Below are positions 41,043 to 50,384 of a stretch of 64,000 nucleotides of DNA, one piece after another. A model generated the notes under the pieces. It had not been told where the DNA came from. It ran no database searches and saw nothing but the letters and a program-made list of their open reading frames with translations. How positions within the stretch are numbered: the first letter of the stretch is position 1; each line of letters starts with the position of its first letter. Position numbers and translations under genes: made by a program. The stretch comes from Strigamia acuminata (Eukaryota; Arthropoda; Chilopoda; Geophilomorpha; Linotaeniidae). The stretch is from the NCBI GenBank assembly GCA_949358305.1, contig OX442314.1:27141118-27205117 (forward strand), read 5' to 3'.

Positions 41043-42106
41043 TGTGGTGACCTCAAATATTCCTATTTGAGTGCGCACCATATTTCCAAATTGTCTTATA
41101 AACATATTCAACAAGCTTATATGTTTTGTTTCAATGTAAATTGAAATAAAACATACATCAATAAAATATAAAACAAGACACAATATTACCCAAATAATAT
41201 TGTGTTTTGCAGCAAGTTTTGGCCCAGCAACAGCGTCAACCAATCGCGCTGCAGCGTGCATTGCTTTGATGATGCTGCTAGGCGTGTGCCTGGGCGGAGC
41301 ATCCCTTCCCCTCGCGCGTGCCCGGCTCAATTGTTGCACACGACCCGAAGGCGGCCGTGTGTGATCTTTGTGCAACTCGTCATCTGCGCAGCTTTTCTGA
41401 GCAGATTTAGGAGTGAGCCAAACGGTTTTGGCCCACTCTTCCCGCATTCTTGATTCTGCTTCCAAACCATTCACATCTGTGTCAAACTTATGCCAACCAT
41501 TGCTAAGTGTGATCTGTGATATCTGGAAGAGTTGAGATTCATTGCTGGTCCGTGCCAACTGTACGGAATAGCGCCTTTCTGCTTGAATTACTACGTGTAA
41601 TTTAAGCCATTTCTGTGTGGAACTAACATCGAGTTTACTCTGTTAGTTTGAAGGCTTTGTGTTGAGTTTAACTCCACAAAGCGAACTGTGTTAAGACGGA
41701 TTATTACGTCGAGCTTGCTCTGTAATAATCAAACCGCTGTGTGCAAGACGTGTTCTCGTGTTGAGCTTGCTCCGCGAGGATTTTAGTATATTTTAGCAAC
41801 GTATTTTAGCGTCGAGTTTACTCCGCTAAAATCCCGCGCTCACACGACGCCATCGACGCCATCTTGGAGCCAACGGTCAACTGTGAGTGTACATTTGAAG
41901 AAGAAGCCAGATCGACCCCAAACATTTTAAATAATACCTCCTTTGTATTTTGAACGATTAAAACTATCTAATTTTTCCTTTACTCTGTGTAAAATCATTC
42001 CCCTAGACAAACATTTGGCCACAGAGTAGAAGTCCTGTACGGCATCTCACCGACGATTGCTTATTGAATTTATATAATTTAATAAGTAAAAACCCGGATC
42101 GCCGCA
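41043..42106 (+). repeat. gypsy-2 5' LTR
   Basis: TGTGGTGACC...GATCGCCGCA. It contains the five-hairpin array at 41621-41832. Read on the minus strand it produces the false N-terminus of the copia-1 ORF. Confidence 0.95.
41621..41832 (+). repeat. Array of five hairpins with a constant loop (5' LTR)
   Basis: Stems are AACTAACA/TGTTAGTT (41621-41648), GCTTTGTG/CACAAAGC (41654-41682), GATTATTAC/GTAATAATC (41699-41730), TTCTCGTG/CGCGAGGA (41753-41780, two G-U pairs) and ATTTTAGCG/CGCTAAAAT (41803-41832). Every loop is 12-14 nt and contains GAG(T/C)TT(A/G)CTC (an extra A in the second). The stems share no sequence with each other but pair within each unit. The same array lies in the 3' LTR at 53333-53544. 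Confidence 0.9.
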
Positions 42107-42108
42107 CT

Positions 42109-42126
42109 TGGGGGCCCGTCCGGGAT
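42109..42126 (+). other. gypsy-2 primer-binding site (tRNA-Pro type)
   Basis: TGGGGGCCCGTCCGGGAT, 2 nt after the LTR. It differs at one position from the gypsy-1 site and is very close to the known retroviral tRNA-Pro primer site. Confidence 0.8.
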
Positions 42127-42199
42127 AGTTTTGATTGTTAAAATCCGATTTTTGCGAAAAAAATCCTTTATTTCCATTGTTCTTTTTCAATTTGACAAA

Positions 42200-45091
42200 A
42201 TGGCGACGCCAATGCAAATTGTAAAACGACAGCGAGGTCGACCAAGCACTCAGAAACGAGCAGCGACGGTTTTGCCGGCTCTCGAGCCTGAAATGCTTAT
42301 GGAGAAAATTATTTCTGAAGAAATAACACCAGTTCCAGATCCGAAACAACTTAAGGATGCTGAAAATGAAGTTGCTAAAGCATTAAGCGCTTCAAGTGCG
42401 AGTTCTAACGACCAAGAACTCCCGCCACTTCCACTGGAGGAAGTGGAAAATACGTTACGTGAAATGGAAAGTGAATCGTCTCACGAATCACCTCCTCGCA
42501 TGACCATGCTGGATGCTTTGAGAAATCAAGCACGCCAGGATGGCACCCAAATAACGGACGACATGACGGTGGAAGAGATTCATCGCGCCATGATACGACT
42601 TCACACTGACCGAGCCGTTTCAAATTTACAATTTGAAATGGAACGAAAAGAAGCTGAGCTTCAACAACAAAAAGCGGAGGTTGAGCTCCAACACATGGAA
42701 CTCAATCGACAAAATGAGGAATTTCTAGCCCAAAAAGCTAGAGAATACAGATTAAAAGGTGAAGTGGAAGATCTTTCTAAAATGAACGTTAGAAATGAAC
42801 TTTCAATTCGCTCACATCAGGAGGCGCGAAGACAGCTCGAGCTTACTAAAAGTAAGCTGGAGCAGAAAAATAAAGAACTGATTGATTTGGCAGACCACTA
42901 CCAACGCAATCATAATCAACTAGTGAGATATGCTGCTGAATTAGACACACGTGCTAAAACACAGCGTACTCGCGAAAGCAAAATAGCTAAGCGTGAAGAC
43001 GAGATTTTCCACTCGCTGGATCAACCCAGTACGAGCGGACAAGTCAAGTCCAGCGGCCCTGCTAAGCGATTACAACCAGAATCGCAAAATCAAATAAATG
43101 AGAATGAAATTCTCCGAGCTGATTTGTTGCGCGCTCAAGAAGAGCTTGCAGAAATGAAAGATCATTTGCAAGCAAGAAATTATACTGACCAATTGGTGCA
43201 ACCAGAAATGACTGCGCCAACTGTCCCTATTTTGACTCCCGAAACAATAACAATTTCTGTTGTTTCAGAGTTAAGTAGCCAATCTGGATTATCGAGTGAT
43301 GACGACCAACGTTCGCGTCGTCGCCATCGCTCAAAAAGAAAACGTCCTTCAGATTCTGAGGAACGGAGAGCTGATCGCAATCCGCTCCCTGGTAATCGAA
43401 ACCCTATTTTTCACAATAGTGACCGACTGTTGGGAATGGTAGACGATCGAAACAGACGACATGAAACAGGTATTCACGTCGCCCGAACGATACCACTGGC
43501 TCAGCAGCAAGATTCGTCGAAAAGAAGTCGACGAGACACCAATCCAGCACGCGAACCGCCGGACGGACATGAAAGCCCGCCCGGTGGGGGTCAGTATAGG
43601 AGAAATCCACCAGATGGAGGAAATCCAGATGGACATGGAGATGGACCACCTGGAGGTGGACGTCGACCGCCAGACGATGACGGCGACCCACCCGACCCAC
43701 CTGAAACGCCACATTTTAACACGCCTTCAAATTCACAATCTGATTCAAGGTCGGATTCTGATGTGAATGCGCAACAAGAACGCGATAATCGACATCGATC
43801 TCATCGACGTCGACATCGAGGCCATTCTTCTCGGCGTAATACACATTATTACACTGCTGAAGAAATTGATCGATTATTAGCTGATCGTCGATCTGCTGAT
43901 CGATCTGACGCTACTGCCGATAATGCTGACATTGCATTACGACAAAAAATTGCACAATACACTGCCAACAACTGGACTCACGATCTAGTTGATGAAAGAA
44001 CTATTAGATGGGATCACATCAAACCCGCTTTATTCGATGGAGAATGGGAAGCTGGATCCACTCTTTTAGATGAAGTTTTACGAATTTCAAGGTTGAATGG
44101 CATTGCATGTCACACTGCTTTGAAAAGAGTAGTACCTAAAGCTCTTATAGACCGAGCTGAGAAATGGTTTTATTCTAAACAATTTCAAAATTGGAACCAC
44201 TTTGTAGAAGAATTCATGACTGAGTATGGAGAGTCAAGTGAAGACTTATTACAAATGTGGGATAATCTTTCTCAAAATAAAGGCGAAAGTCTTCGCTCTT
44301 ATTTAAGAAGGACTGAGGATTTATTGGTCACTCTCCCTTATACGATGGGAGATGCAGCCATTGATCGTCAATTCCGACGTGGATTGACAGATTATTCAAA
44401 AAATGTTCTACTTTCAGTACGAGCACCTTATCCGGGTGGTTTCGCTGAATTAGCCAAATTTATGCGAGCCAATCAAATAAGGATTGACGAAAATTATAAA
44501 GCTTATCTACCAGCTGATGAAAAAGTTGCGTACGCTAAGCGACAGCAACGGAGAAAGGAATTAGCTAAAGATACACGTTTTGCTAATACCCCTCTTTTGC
44601 AACCCCCAAAACGAGGAGATTTTTTGGCAGAGACTGCTAAGGAATCTAAAAAGGGATCGGATGGGAAAAATCCACATCCAACCCCTAAAGCTCACTTAGC
44701 CGAAGTGACTGAAATGGAAACTGCTTCTGAACCAGAGAAATCTGACTCGGAACCAGAAAGTGAGGCTGCAGCTGCTTTATTAGCCCGTAATAACGCAGTA
44801 GCTCGAAAATTTGGACCAAAGATGGCGCCTAAAAACGTTACTTTTGGTTCACCGAAGACAGACGCACTCAGTAGATCGAAGTCGCCGACCCCTAAAAAAG
44901 ACGAGGCCAATTGTTCAAGTTCGCCTTCGCCAAAAGTCGCGAAATCGCCCGCTACTGACCCGTGTAATATTTGTAAAAAATTGGGACATTGGGTTAAAGA
45001 ATGTCCTGACAGAAAATCGAGCAAAGACAAGATTATAGAAGAGTTTGAGAAATCGATGAAATCAATCGGCGAACTTCTAAAAAACTTGTAA
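42200..45091 (+). CDS. gag: gypsy-2 Gag polyprotein
   Basis: The chosen start is ATG 42200 (MATPMQIVKRQRGRP); upstream codons in frame lack an ATG. About 963 residues. A strong coiled coil lies at about residues 140-290 (FEMERKEAELQQQKAEVELQ and on). A Pro/Gly/Asp-rich and then Arg/His/Ser-rich linker follows at about 400-560. The capsid-like part is at about 590-790 (NWTHDLVDERTIRWDHIKPALFDGEWEAG, NWNHFVEEFMTEYGES, FRRGLTDYSKNVLL). A CCHC knuckle CNICKKLGHWVKEC is near the end. The capsid part aligns by eye with the gypsy-1 Gag (FDG.W.AG...LDEV.RI; Y.E...), showing common ancestry, while the N-terminal halves are unrelated. Confidence 0.93.
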   Translation: MATPMQIVKRQRGRPSTQKRAATVLPALEPEMLMEKIISEEITPVPDPKQLKDAENEVAKALSASSASSNDQELPPLPLEEVENTLREMESESSHESPPRMTMLDALRNQARQDGTQITDDMTVEEIHRAMIRLHTDRAVSNLQFEMERKEAELQQQKAEVELQHMELNRQNEEFLAQKAREYRLKGEVEDLSKMNVRNELSIRSHQEARRQLELTKSKLEQKNKELIDLADHYQRNHNQLVRYAAELDTRAKTQRTRESKIAKREDEIFHSLDQPSTSGQVKSSGPAKRLQPESQNQINENEILRADLLRAQEELAEMKDHLQARNYTDQLVQPEMTAPTVPILTPETITISVVSELSSQSGLSSDDDQRSRRRHRSKRKRPSDSEERRADRNPLPGNRNPIFHNSDRLLGMVDDRNRRHETGIHVARTIPLAQQQDSSKRSRRDTNPAREPPDGHESPPGGGQYRRNPPDGGNPDGHGDGPPGGGRRPPDDDGDPPDPPETPHFNTPSNSQSDSRSDSDVNAQQERDNRHRSHRRRHRGHSSRRNTHYYTAEEIDRLLADRRSADRSDATADNADIALRQKIAQYTANNWTHDLVDERTIRWDHIKPALFDGEWEAGSTLLDEVLRISRLNGIACHTALKRVVPKALIDRAEKWFYSKQFQNWNHFVEEFMTEYGESSEDLLQMWDNLSQNKGESLRSYLRRTEDLLVTLPYTMGDAAIDRQFRRGLTDYSKNVLLSVRAPYPGGFAELAKFMRANQIRIDENYKAYLPADEKVAYAKRQQRRKELAKDTRFANTPLLQPPKRGDFLAETAKESKKGSDGKNPHPTPKAHLAEVTEMETASEPEKSDSEPESEAAAALLARNNAVARKFGPKMAPKNVTFGSPKTDALSRSKSPTPKKDEANCSSSPSPKVAKSPATDPCNICKKLGHWVKECPDRKSSKDKIIEEFEKSMKSIGELLKNL

Positions 45092-45120
45092 GCGCGCATC
45101 CAGACGGTCTAGTGGATGCG
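45079..45120 (+). promoter_or_regulatory. Predicted -1 ribosomal frameshift site of gypsy-2
   Basis: A AAA AAC (45079-45085) stands in the gag frame two codons before the TAA. Nine nucleotides later a perfect 8-bp stem CGCATCCA/TGGATGCG (45095-45102 with 45113-45120) has a 10-nt loop. The -1 frame has no stop from the heptamer into pol. Confidence 0.78.
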
Positions 45121-48100
45121 ACGCCTACCGTCTCGGAAAACGAACTAACACCATCTCAGATTTTAGATGAATTTTTAAATACACAGATTAAATTAGAATT
45201 AGAAAATAATTTAATATTTCCAAAAATTGATGTTTCCAGTTTGAGGCTTGTGCTGCAAAATGAAAACATCACTGAAGAATTTTTTAAAGAAAAAGTTCAA
45301 CAAATAAAAATTGATTGGGAATCTAAAATAAAAGATGCTGTTACTTTACTAGATGGAAAAGCTAGGCCAACACTTGAAATTGTTGAAAGGTCAGATAAAA
45401 TTGATTTACCTGGTCTTGACGATTGTATTGAAAAATTAATGGCTGCAACGTTAGCCACTAATGATTTATTGGACGAATTACCATTGAATCCGCCGATAGA
45501 AATTAAGCCACCGCGACGTTTTAGATGCAAGTACGCGGACATACCAAACAGCAATGATTTGCCGACAATTCGATTACAGACGGCAAACGGTATGATAACA
45601 GGGATGTTAGACTCTGGAGCTAATCGAAGCTTCATGGCCTACTCCGTAGTAATTTCGCTGAAACTGGAAGATGAAATTCGACCAATTGGACCGGATGTGA
45701 GAGTTACAACTGCTTCAGAAGATGTAGTCCCTGAAGGAACTCTCCTACTTTCTTTTGCGTGGACTCACGGGATGTTAAGTCATCCATTCATAATTTTAAG
45801 AAATAAATATCCTATTGTTTTATTAGGATGTGATTTTATGAATCGACTCAACATACAACCAAATCCTAAGACAATGTCTTGGAATTTTGTCAAGTCTTTG
45901 AAAGAAGATTTACCTTTTGTTCCTCAAGCGATTCTTGATCGTTATCAAGAGTTCCTTGATCCACCCGAAGAAATCATGAAACGCGACTTTATTAAAGCAA
46001 ATCACATGAAAGCTGGTTCCGCCACTGCATGTCAAGCTAAAGTTGCCGATGAAGAAAATATAGTACAAAGACTTGTTAGCGACGCTAATTTGTCAATGGA
46101 AAATAATTTAATGCTTGAAAGAGTATTAAAGAAACATGAAAAGATTTTATCACGCCGACCAGGTAGAACACACCTCGTTAGGCATGAAATTAAACTGGAC
46201 ACTAAAGTTCCTATTAGAGTTCCGTTTAAAAGCGTAAATCCACAAAAACGTGAAATTATCCGTCAAATCTGTCAAGACATGTTGGATAATGGATACGTTG
46301 AACAAGCCACTGGAGACTATGGAATGCGAATAGTTCTAGTGATGCGTCCGGATTGTGATCCGAGACTCTGCATTGATTTTAGACCACTCAATGCACATAC
46401 ATTATACGACCCTCCTCAAATGCCCAGCATTGAGGAAATCTTGCGAGAACTCGGAAGATTTGAATGGGTCACAACGATAGATTTGTCAAAAGGCTATTGG
46501 CAAATAGAGGTTCATCCGAACGACCGTGCTAAAACTGCGTTTTGGAGCCCTTTGGGTCGACTGCAATTTCGAGTCATGCCCTTTGGTCTCGTAAATGCGC
46601 CGTCAACTTTCCAAAAGTTGATAGAAAAAATTTTGGGGGACGCCTATCGAAAATTTGCATGGGCATACCTCGATGATATAATCATTATATCTAAAAATTT
46701 TGAAGAACACATGATTCATCTGGAAGAAATTCTGAGTAAACTTGAAAATGCAAATCTTCATGTTCATCCAGAAAAATCGAAATTTGGCAGAAAAGAATTA
46801 ACTTTTCTTGGTTACAAGTTAAGTGTTCAAGGAGTTAGTGTCGACCCTAAAAAAGTCGCCGCTATTAAAGAAATGTCAGCTCCTTCAAATTTGAAAGAGT
46901 TGCAAAGATTTTTGGGAATGGTGAACTTTTTTCACAGATTACTCAAGAATCTAGCAGTCATGACAGAACCTCTACGTCCTTTACTCAAAAAGGATGTGGA
47001 ATTTATTTGGTCAGAAATTCAGCAAGAAGCTTTTGATCAAATAAAAGATGCTTTAACGAATGCAGAGACAATGGCCATGCCTGATTTGACAGAACCATTT
47101 ATTGTGCATACCGACGCTAGCAGGAAAGGACTAGGCGCCGCGCTTATGCAAATGAGAAAAATCGATGATCAAAATATCGAAGTGCCTTGTGTTTATGCCA
47201 GCAGAAGTTTGCAACCTGCTGAGATAAATTACAGCGCCACAGAATTAGAATGCCTTGCGGTAATATGGGCATTACGTAAATTTCGACATTATTTGGAATT
47301 TACCACATTTATAGTAAGGACTGACCATCAAGCATTAAAATGGTTGATGCAGTTAGACGAACCTGCCGGAAGGTTAGCACGTTGGCAAATGGAGCTGATG
47401 CGCTATTCTTTCGAAATACAATACATTAAAGGTCCACTAAATGTTTTAGCGGATGCTTTATCCAGATCACCGATTGACAAACCGGAAAATCCTGAAGATG
47501 ATAAAGATAATGACGAATTATTATCTTACTGTCCATCACCTCAACGAAATTGGAAAATGGGAAAATTTCATGAACTTCCTGTCTCCACGCTGGAGGAAAA
47601 GGAAGATCACGAATTCGTCAACTACTGGACTAAAATTTATGACCCCTCTGAGGAATCAGATGACGTCATAAGAGCGCAAATTTCAAGGAAATTTCAAATT
47701 CCTTCGTCAAATGTTTTAATAAAAGCATTTGTCGCCAAAGTCGTAGAGCGTCTTGATTGTGAACCCTCCACAAGGGAAGACATAATCAAGGCCCAAAAAG
47801 AAGATAAAGCTTGCCAATTGATGCGTAATTTTTTAAATTGTAATCAATTTCCGCCTGACGTCACAACGCGACTCCAGAGGAAACAATATAGAAAACACGC
47901 AACCACCTTCTTAATTGAAGATGACTTATTAATGCAATTTCATCCCACAATGTCTGATGAATTGGGGGAGGATGGGAGAGCACTCAAAGTTTTTGTACCT
48001 CAGACATTGAAGTATAAAATTATTTGGCTAATGCATGGCCACCCACTTTCTGGCCACCCAGGAATTGCAAGGACTCTTTATCGAGCACGCCGAATTTATA

Positions 48101-49560
48101 CCTGGAAAGGCATGAAATCGGACATTACGAGATTCATTCGACATTGCGAGCGTTGTCAAGCTTGCAAACCTCGAACGAAAGGACAAATTGAAGCAGCGCA
48201 AATGGGTCCTTACAGCCCATTTGACTGTCTAAGTGTTGATTTGACCGGCCCGAAACCTCGGACGCGCAAAAACAACACACATATTTTAGTCATACTTGAC
48301 GTGGCAACTCATTGGCCAGAATTATATCCAATGTGTAACCCCACTGCTGGAAAAGTAGCAAATTGCATTTATCACCTTTCCATGAGCATGGGATTCCCTC
48401 GTAAAATTATTTCTGACAACGGCCCGCAATTTCGTGCCCAAGTCTTTAAAAAATTTTGTGAAAAGTTCAAGATGGTTCCAACACCAACTTCAACGTATCA
48501 CCCACAAGCTAACCCGGTTGAAAGGGTTAACCGTGACATCAAATATTTGGTTGCAATTTATTCATCTGTTCATTCCAAATGGGACGAATATTTGCGTGAA
48601 TTTGCATTTAGTTTGAGAACTACGGTGACGAGAGGAAGAGACTTCTCTCCCGCATTTCTTAACTTTTTTTGCGAACTCAGAGTACCTTGGGATCCAAGAA
48701 TACCTGAAGGGATTTTGGTCGTAGATCCAAAAAACCCACATTTATACGTGCAAAAGTTGGAAGCTGTTATCGCCGAATCATATCAGCACATGATGTCACA
48801 CGTGTTAGATTTGCGTAGACGAGTAAATCTTAAAAAAGAAGGTGAGAAGTTCTCCAATTTTAAATTAAACGATTTAGTTTGGAGAGATTCTCATGTTTTG
48901 TCGAGCGCTGCCCGCGGCATTGCAGCTGGCATCGCTGATAAAAGAACAGGACCTTATGTAATAACCAAAGTATTACAGGGAGGTTCGGTAGAATTGAGAA
49001 AGCTAGAGAATAACGAAATATTTCCAGCTGTCCATTCGTCTGAATTAACTCCGTATTTCCCGAGTTTCGACCAGGAAGTATGGTTAGAAGGCGAAGAAGT
49101 CGGTCAAAAGACTGAAAATATAATTAATACGTTAGATGACGATGAATTAAAGAAAATACCTGTCGATAATTCATCCAAACCACAAATGGAGTCAGACCTC
49201 GTGAATAACGACGTTGAGCTCCGTGACAGTTTCAAAAAACTTGAAATTGCTAAAAAATTGAATAAAAAGGTGTTTTTAGAAAAGAAACAAAAAACATCTG
49301 AAATAAAAGACTCATCTGACTCAGTCTCCGATGACAATGAAGACGGCGATTTAAATACAATAAATCCCTCGCCGACAAAGAGATATAATCTTCGGACTCG
49401 TAAACCGAGAGGAAAAAACAACATGTGTCTTCTCCCCTCGATAACCTCGAGATCCAGGGATCAGCCGTATGACGTAAGGAGCAATTCCCCAAGCCATACT
49501 CAAACCAATCAAACAGTAAGATTGGATGACGTCACTAACCGCGACGTTACCCAAACGTAA
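45112..49560 (+). CDS. pol: gypsy-2 Pol polyprotein
   Basis: The first in-frame codons have no ATG near the gag end, and the frame is open back to the slippery site at 45079, which supports a Gag-Pol fusion. The protease has MLDSGANRSF at about residue 166. RT has LCIDFRPLN, IDLSKGYWQ, MPFGLVNAPSTFQ and YLDD. RNase H has HTDASRKGLGAAL, TELECLAVIWA and TDHQALKWL. Integrase has HGHPLSGHPG...CERCQACK, DCLSVDLTGP, ISDNGPQF and NPVERVN. It is uninterrupted for 1482 codons. The last 150 residues are charged, low complexity and poorly conserved with gypsy-1. Confidence 0.95.
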   Translation: MDATPTVSENELTPSQILDEFLNTQIKLELENNLIFPKIDVSSLRLVLQNENITEEFFKEKVQQIKIDWESKIKDAVTLLDGKARPTLEIVERSDKIDLPGLDDCIEKLMAATLATNDLLDELPLNPPIEIKPPRRFRCKYADIPNSNDLPTIRLQTANGMITGMLDSGANRSFMAYSVVISLKLEDEIRPIGPDVRVTTASEDVVPEGTLLLSFAWTHGMLSHPFIILRNKYPIVLLGCDFMNRLNIQPNPKTMSWNFVKSLKEDLPFVPQAILDRYQEFLDPPEEIMKRDFIKANHMKAGSATACQAKVADEENIVQRLVSDANLSMENNLMLERVLKKHEKILSRRPGRTHLVRHEIKLDTKVPIRVPFKSVNPQKREIIRQICQDMLDNGYVEQATGDYGMRIVLVMRPDCDPRLCIDFRPLNAHTLYDPPQMPSIEEILRELGRFEWVTTIDLSKGYWQIEVHPNDRAKTAFWSPLGRLQFRVMPFGLVNAPSTFQKLIEKILGDAYRKFAWAYLDDIIIISKNFEEHMIHLEEILSKLENANLHVHPEKSKFGRKELTFLGYKLSVQGVSVDPKKVAAIKEMSAPSNLKELQRFLGMVNFFHRLLKNLAVMTEPLRPLLKKDVEFIWSEIQQEAFDQIKDALTNAETMAMPDLTEPFIVHTDASRKGLGAALMQMRKIDDQNIEVPCVYASRSLQPAEINYSATELECLAVIWALRKFRHYLEFTTFIVRTDHQALKWLMQLDEPAGRLARWQMELMRYSFEIQYIKGPLNVLADALSRSPIDKPENPEDDKDNDELLSYCPSPQRNWKMGKFHELPVSTLEEKEDHEFVNYWTKIYDPSEESDDVIRAQISRKFQIPSSNVLIKAFVAKVVERLDCEPSTREDIIKAQKEDKACQLMRNFLNCNQFPPDVTTRLQRKQYRKHATTFLIEDDLLMQFHPTMSDELGEDGRALKVFVPQTLKYKIIWLMHGHPLSGHPGIARTLYRARRIYTWKGMKSDITRFIRHCERCQACKPRTKGQIEAAQMGPYSPFDCLSVDLTGPKPRTRKNNTHILVILDVATHWPELYPMCNPTAGKVANCIYHLSMSMGFPRKIISDNGPQFRAQVFKKFCEKFKMVPTPTSTYHPQANPVERVNRDIKYLVAIYSSVHSKWDEYLREFAFSLRTTVTRGRDFSPAFLNFFCELRVPWDPRIPEGILVVDPKNPHLYVQKLEAVIAESYQHMMSHVLDLRRRVNLKKEGEKFSNFKLNDLVWRDSHVLSSAARGIAAGIADKRTGPYVITKVLQGGSVELRKLENNEIFPAVHSSELTPYFPSFDQEVWLEGEEVGQKTENIINTLDDDELKKIPVDNSSKPQMESDLVNNDVELRDSFKKLEIAKKLNKKVFLEKKQKTSEIKDSSDSVSDDNEDGDLNTINPSPTKRYNLRTRKPRGKNNMCLLPSITSRSRDQPYDVRSNSPSHTQTNQTVRLDDVTNRDVTQT

Positions 49561-49768
49561 CTTCCGGTATTTGAAACGATCACTTCGCGTCTGAGTTCAC
49601 TTCGATCTCACACGTGTGCTAAGTGCTCATCCCCAAAACCAAAAGAGAAACCGTTGGATAAATTCTCCCGAATCTTCAATTGTAAGTAGTTTTTTCTTTG
49701 GAATTTTCCAAAGAAAAACTAATAAATTAATTTTCGTTTTTTCTTTTCCATTTGGATTAGTCGTTCAA

Positions 49769-50032
49769 ATGGAAGGAGAGGAACCGAAAGAAGGAAGCGA
49801 AGCCGGCGCCAACAGCCTCGAATTAGAAACAAATTCGACGCTGCTTGGTTCCGCAAACACTTCGAATGCATCCGTGGATGTCACCGAAGAGTCCGCCGAA
49901 GCGTCCGCCGAAGCTCAAGCCGCTCTGGCCGACGCTGCTGCCCGTTTGCCAGTCACGCCGTCTCAGCCCCGACTACGAGGAGGCCTATTCGCCGATCCAA
50001 ACGGCGAAACTCGCGCACAGAGACACGACCGG
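49769..50032 (+). CDS. Predicted acidic first exon of the gypsy-2 third ORF
   Basis: ATG 49769 opens an 88-codon acidic, Ala/Ser/Glu-rich peptide (MEGEEPKEGSEAG...) ending RHDR. At its end CGG|GTAAATAA is a plausible donor in phase 0. The matching acceptor is TTTTACAG at 50384, and the next exon is open in phase 0. Unspliced, the frame ends six codons later. Confidence 0.6.
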
Positions 50033-50384
50033 GTAAATAAATTAAAATAAAATTACCTTTCAGTCATGAAAAGTAATTAAAAGTGCATTTTCACTCGGAA
50101 AAAGCGAAAAGTTCGTTGGTAACGCCTTCGCAAGAAGGCGCCGCCATTTTTATCATCAGATGGCGCTGTGTCTCATTTTTGAGGCGTTGCTATGGTAACG
50201 CTCCAAACACTGAAACATAGCCGTCGGAAACAACGTTTTTCACAATTTTTCAAATATTTTGAAAAGTTTAACGAATCTAAACTGTCGAATGAAATCTTAC
50301 CCGTGATTTTATTCACTGAAAATTCGGAAATAATTAATTTTAACGAAAAAATGGATTTTAATTATTTCTTCGAATATTTTACAG
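50033..50384 (+). other. Predicted intron of the gypsy-2 third ORF
   Basis: 352 nt, GT...AG, AT-rich near the acceptor. It contains the perfect hairpin CGCCTTC-gcaa-GAAGGCG (about 50124-50141). Confidence 0.55.

Noticed and set aside
41043-41558. N-terminal 170 codons of the large minus-strand copia-1 ORF
   Set aside because: They are the gypsy-2 5' LTR read on the opposite strand. The identical peptide appears from the 3' LTR at 52.7-53.3 kb.
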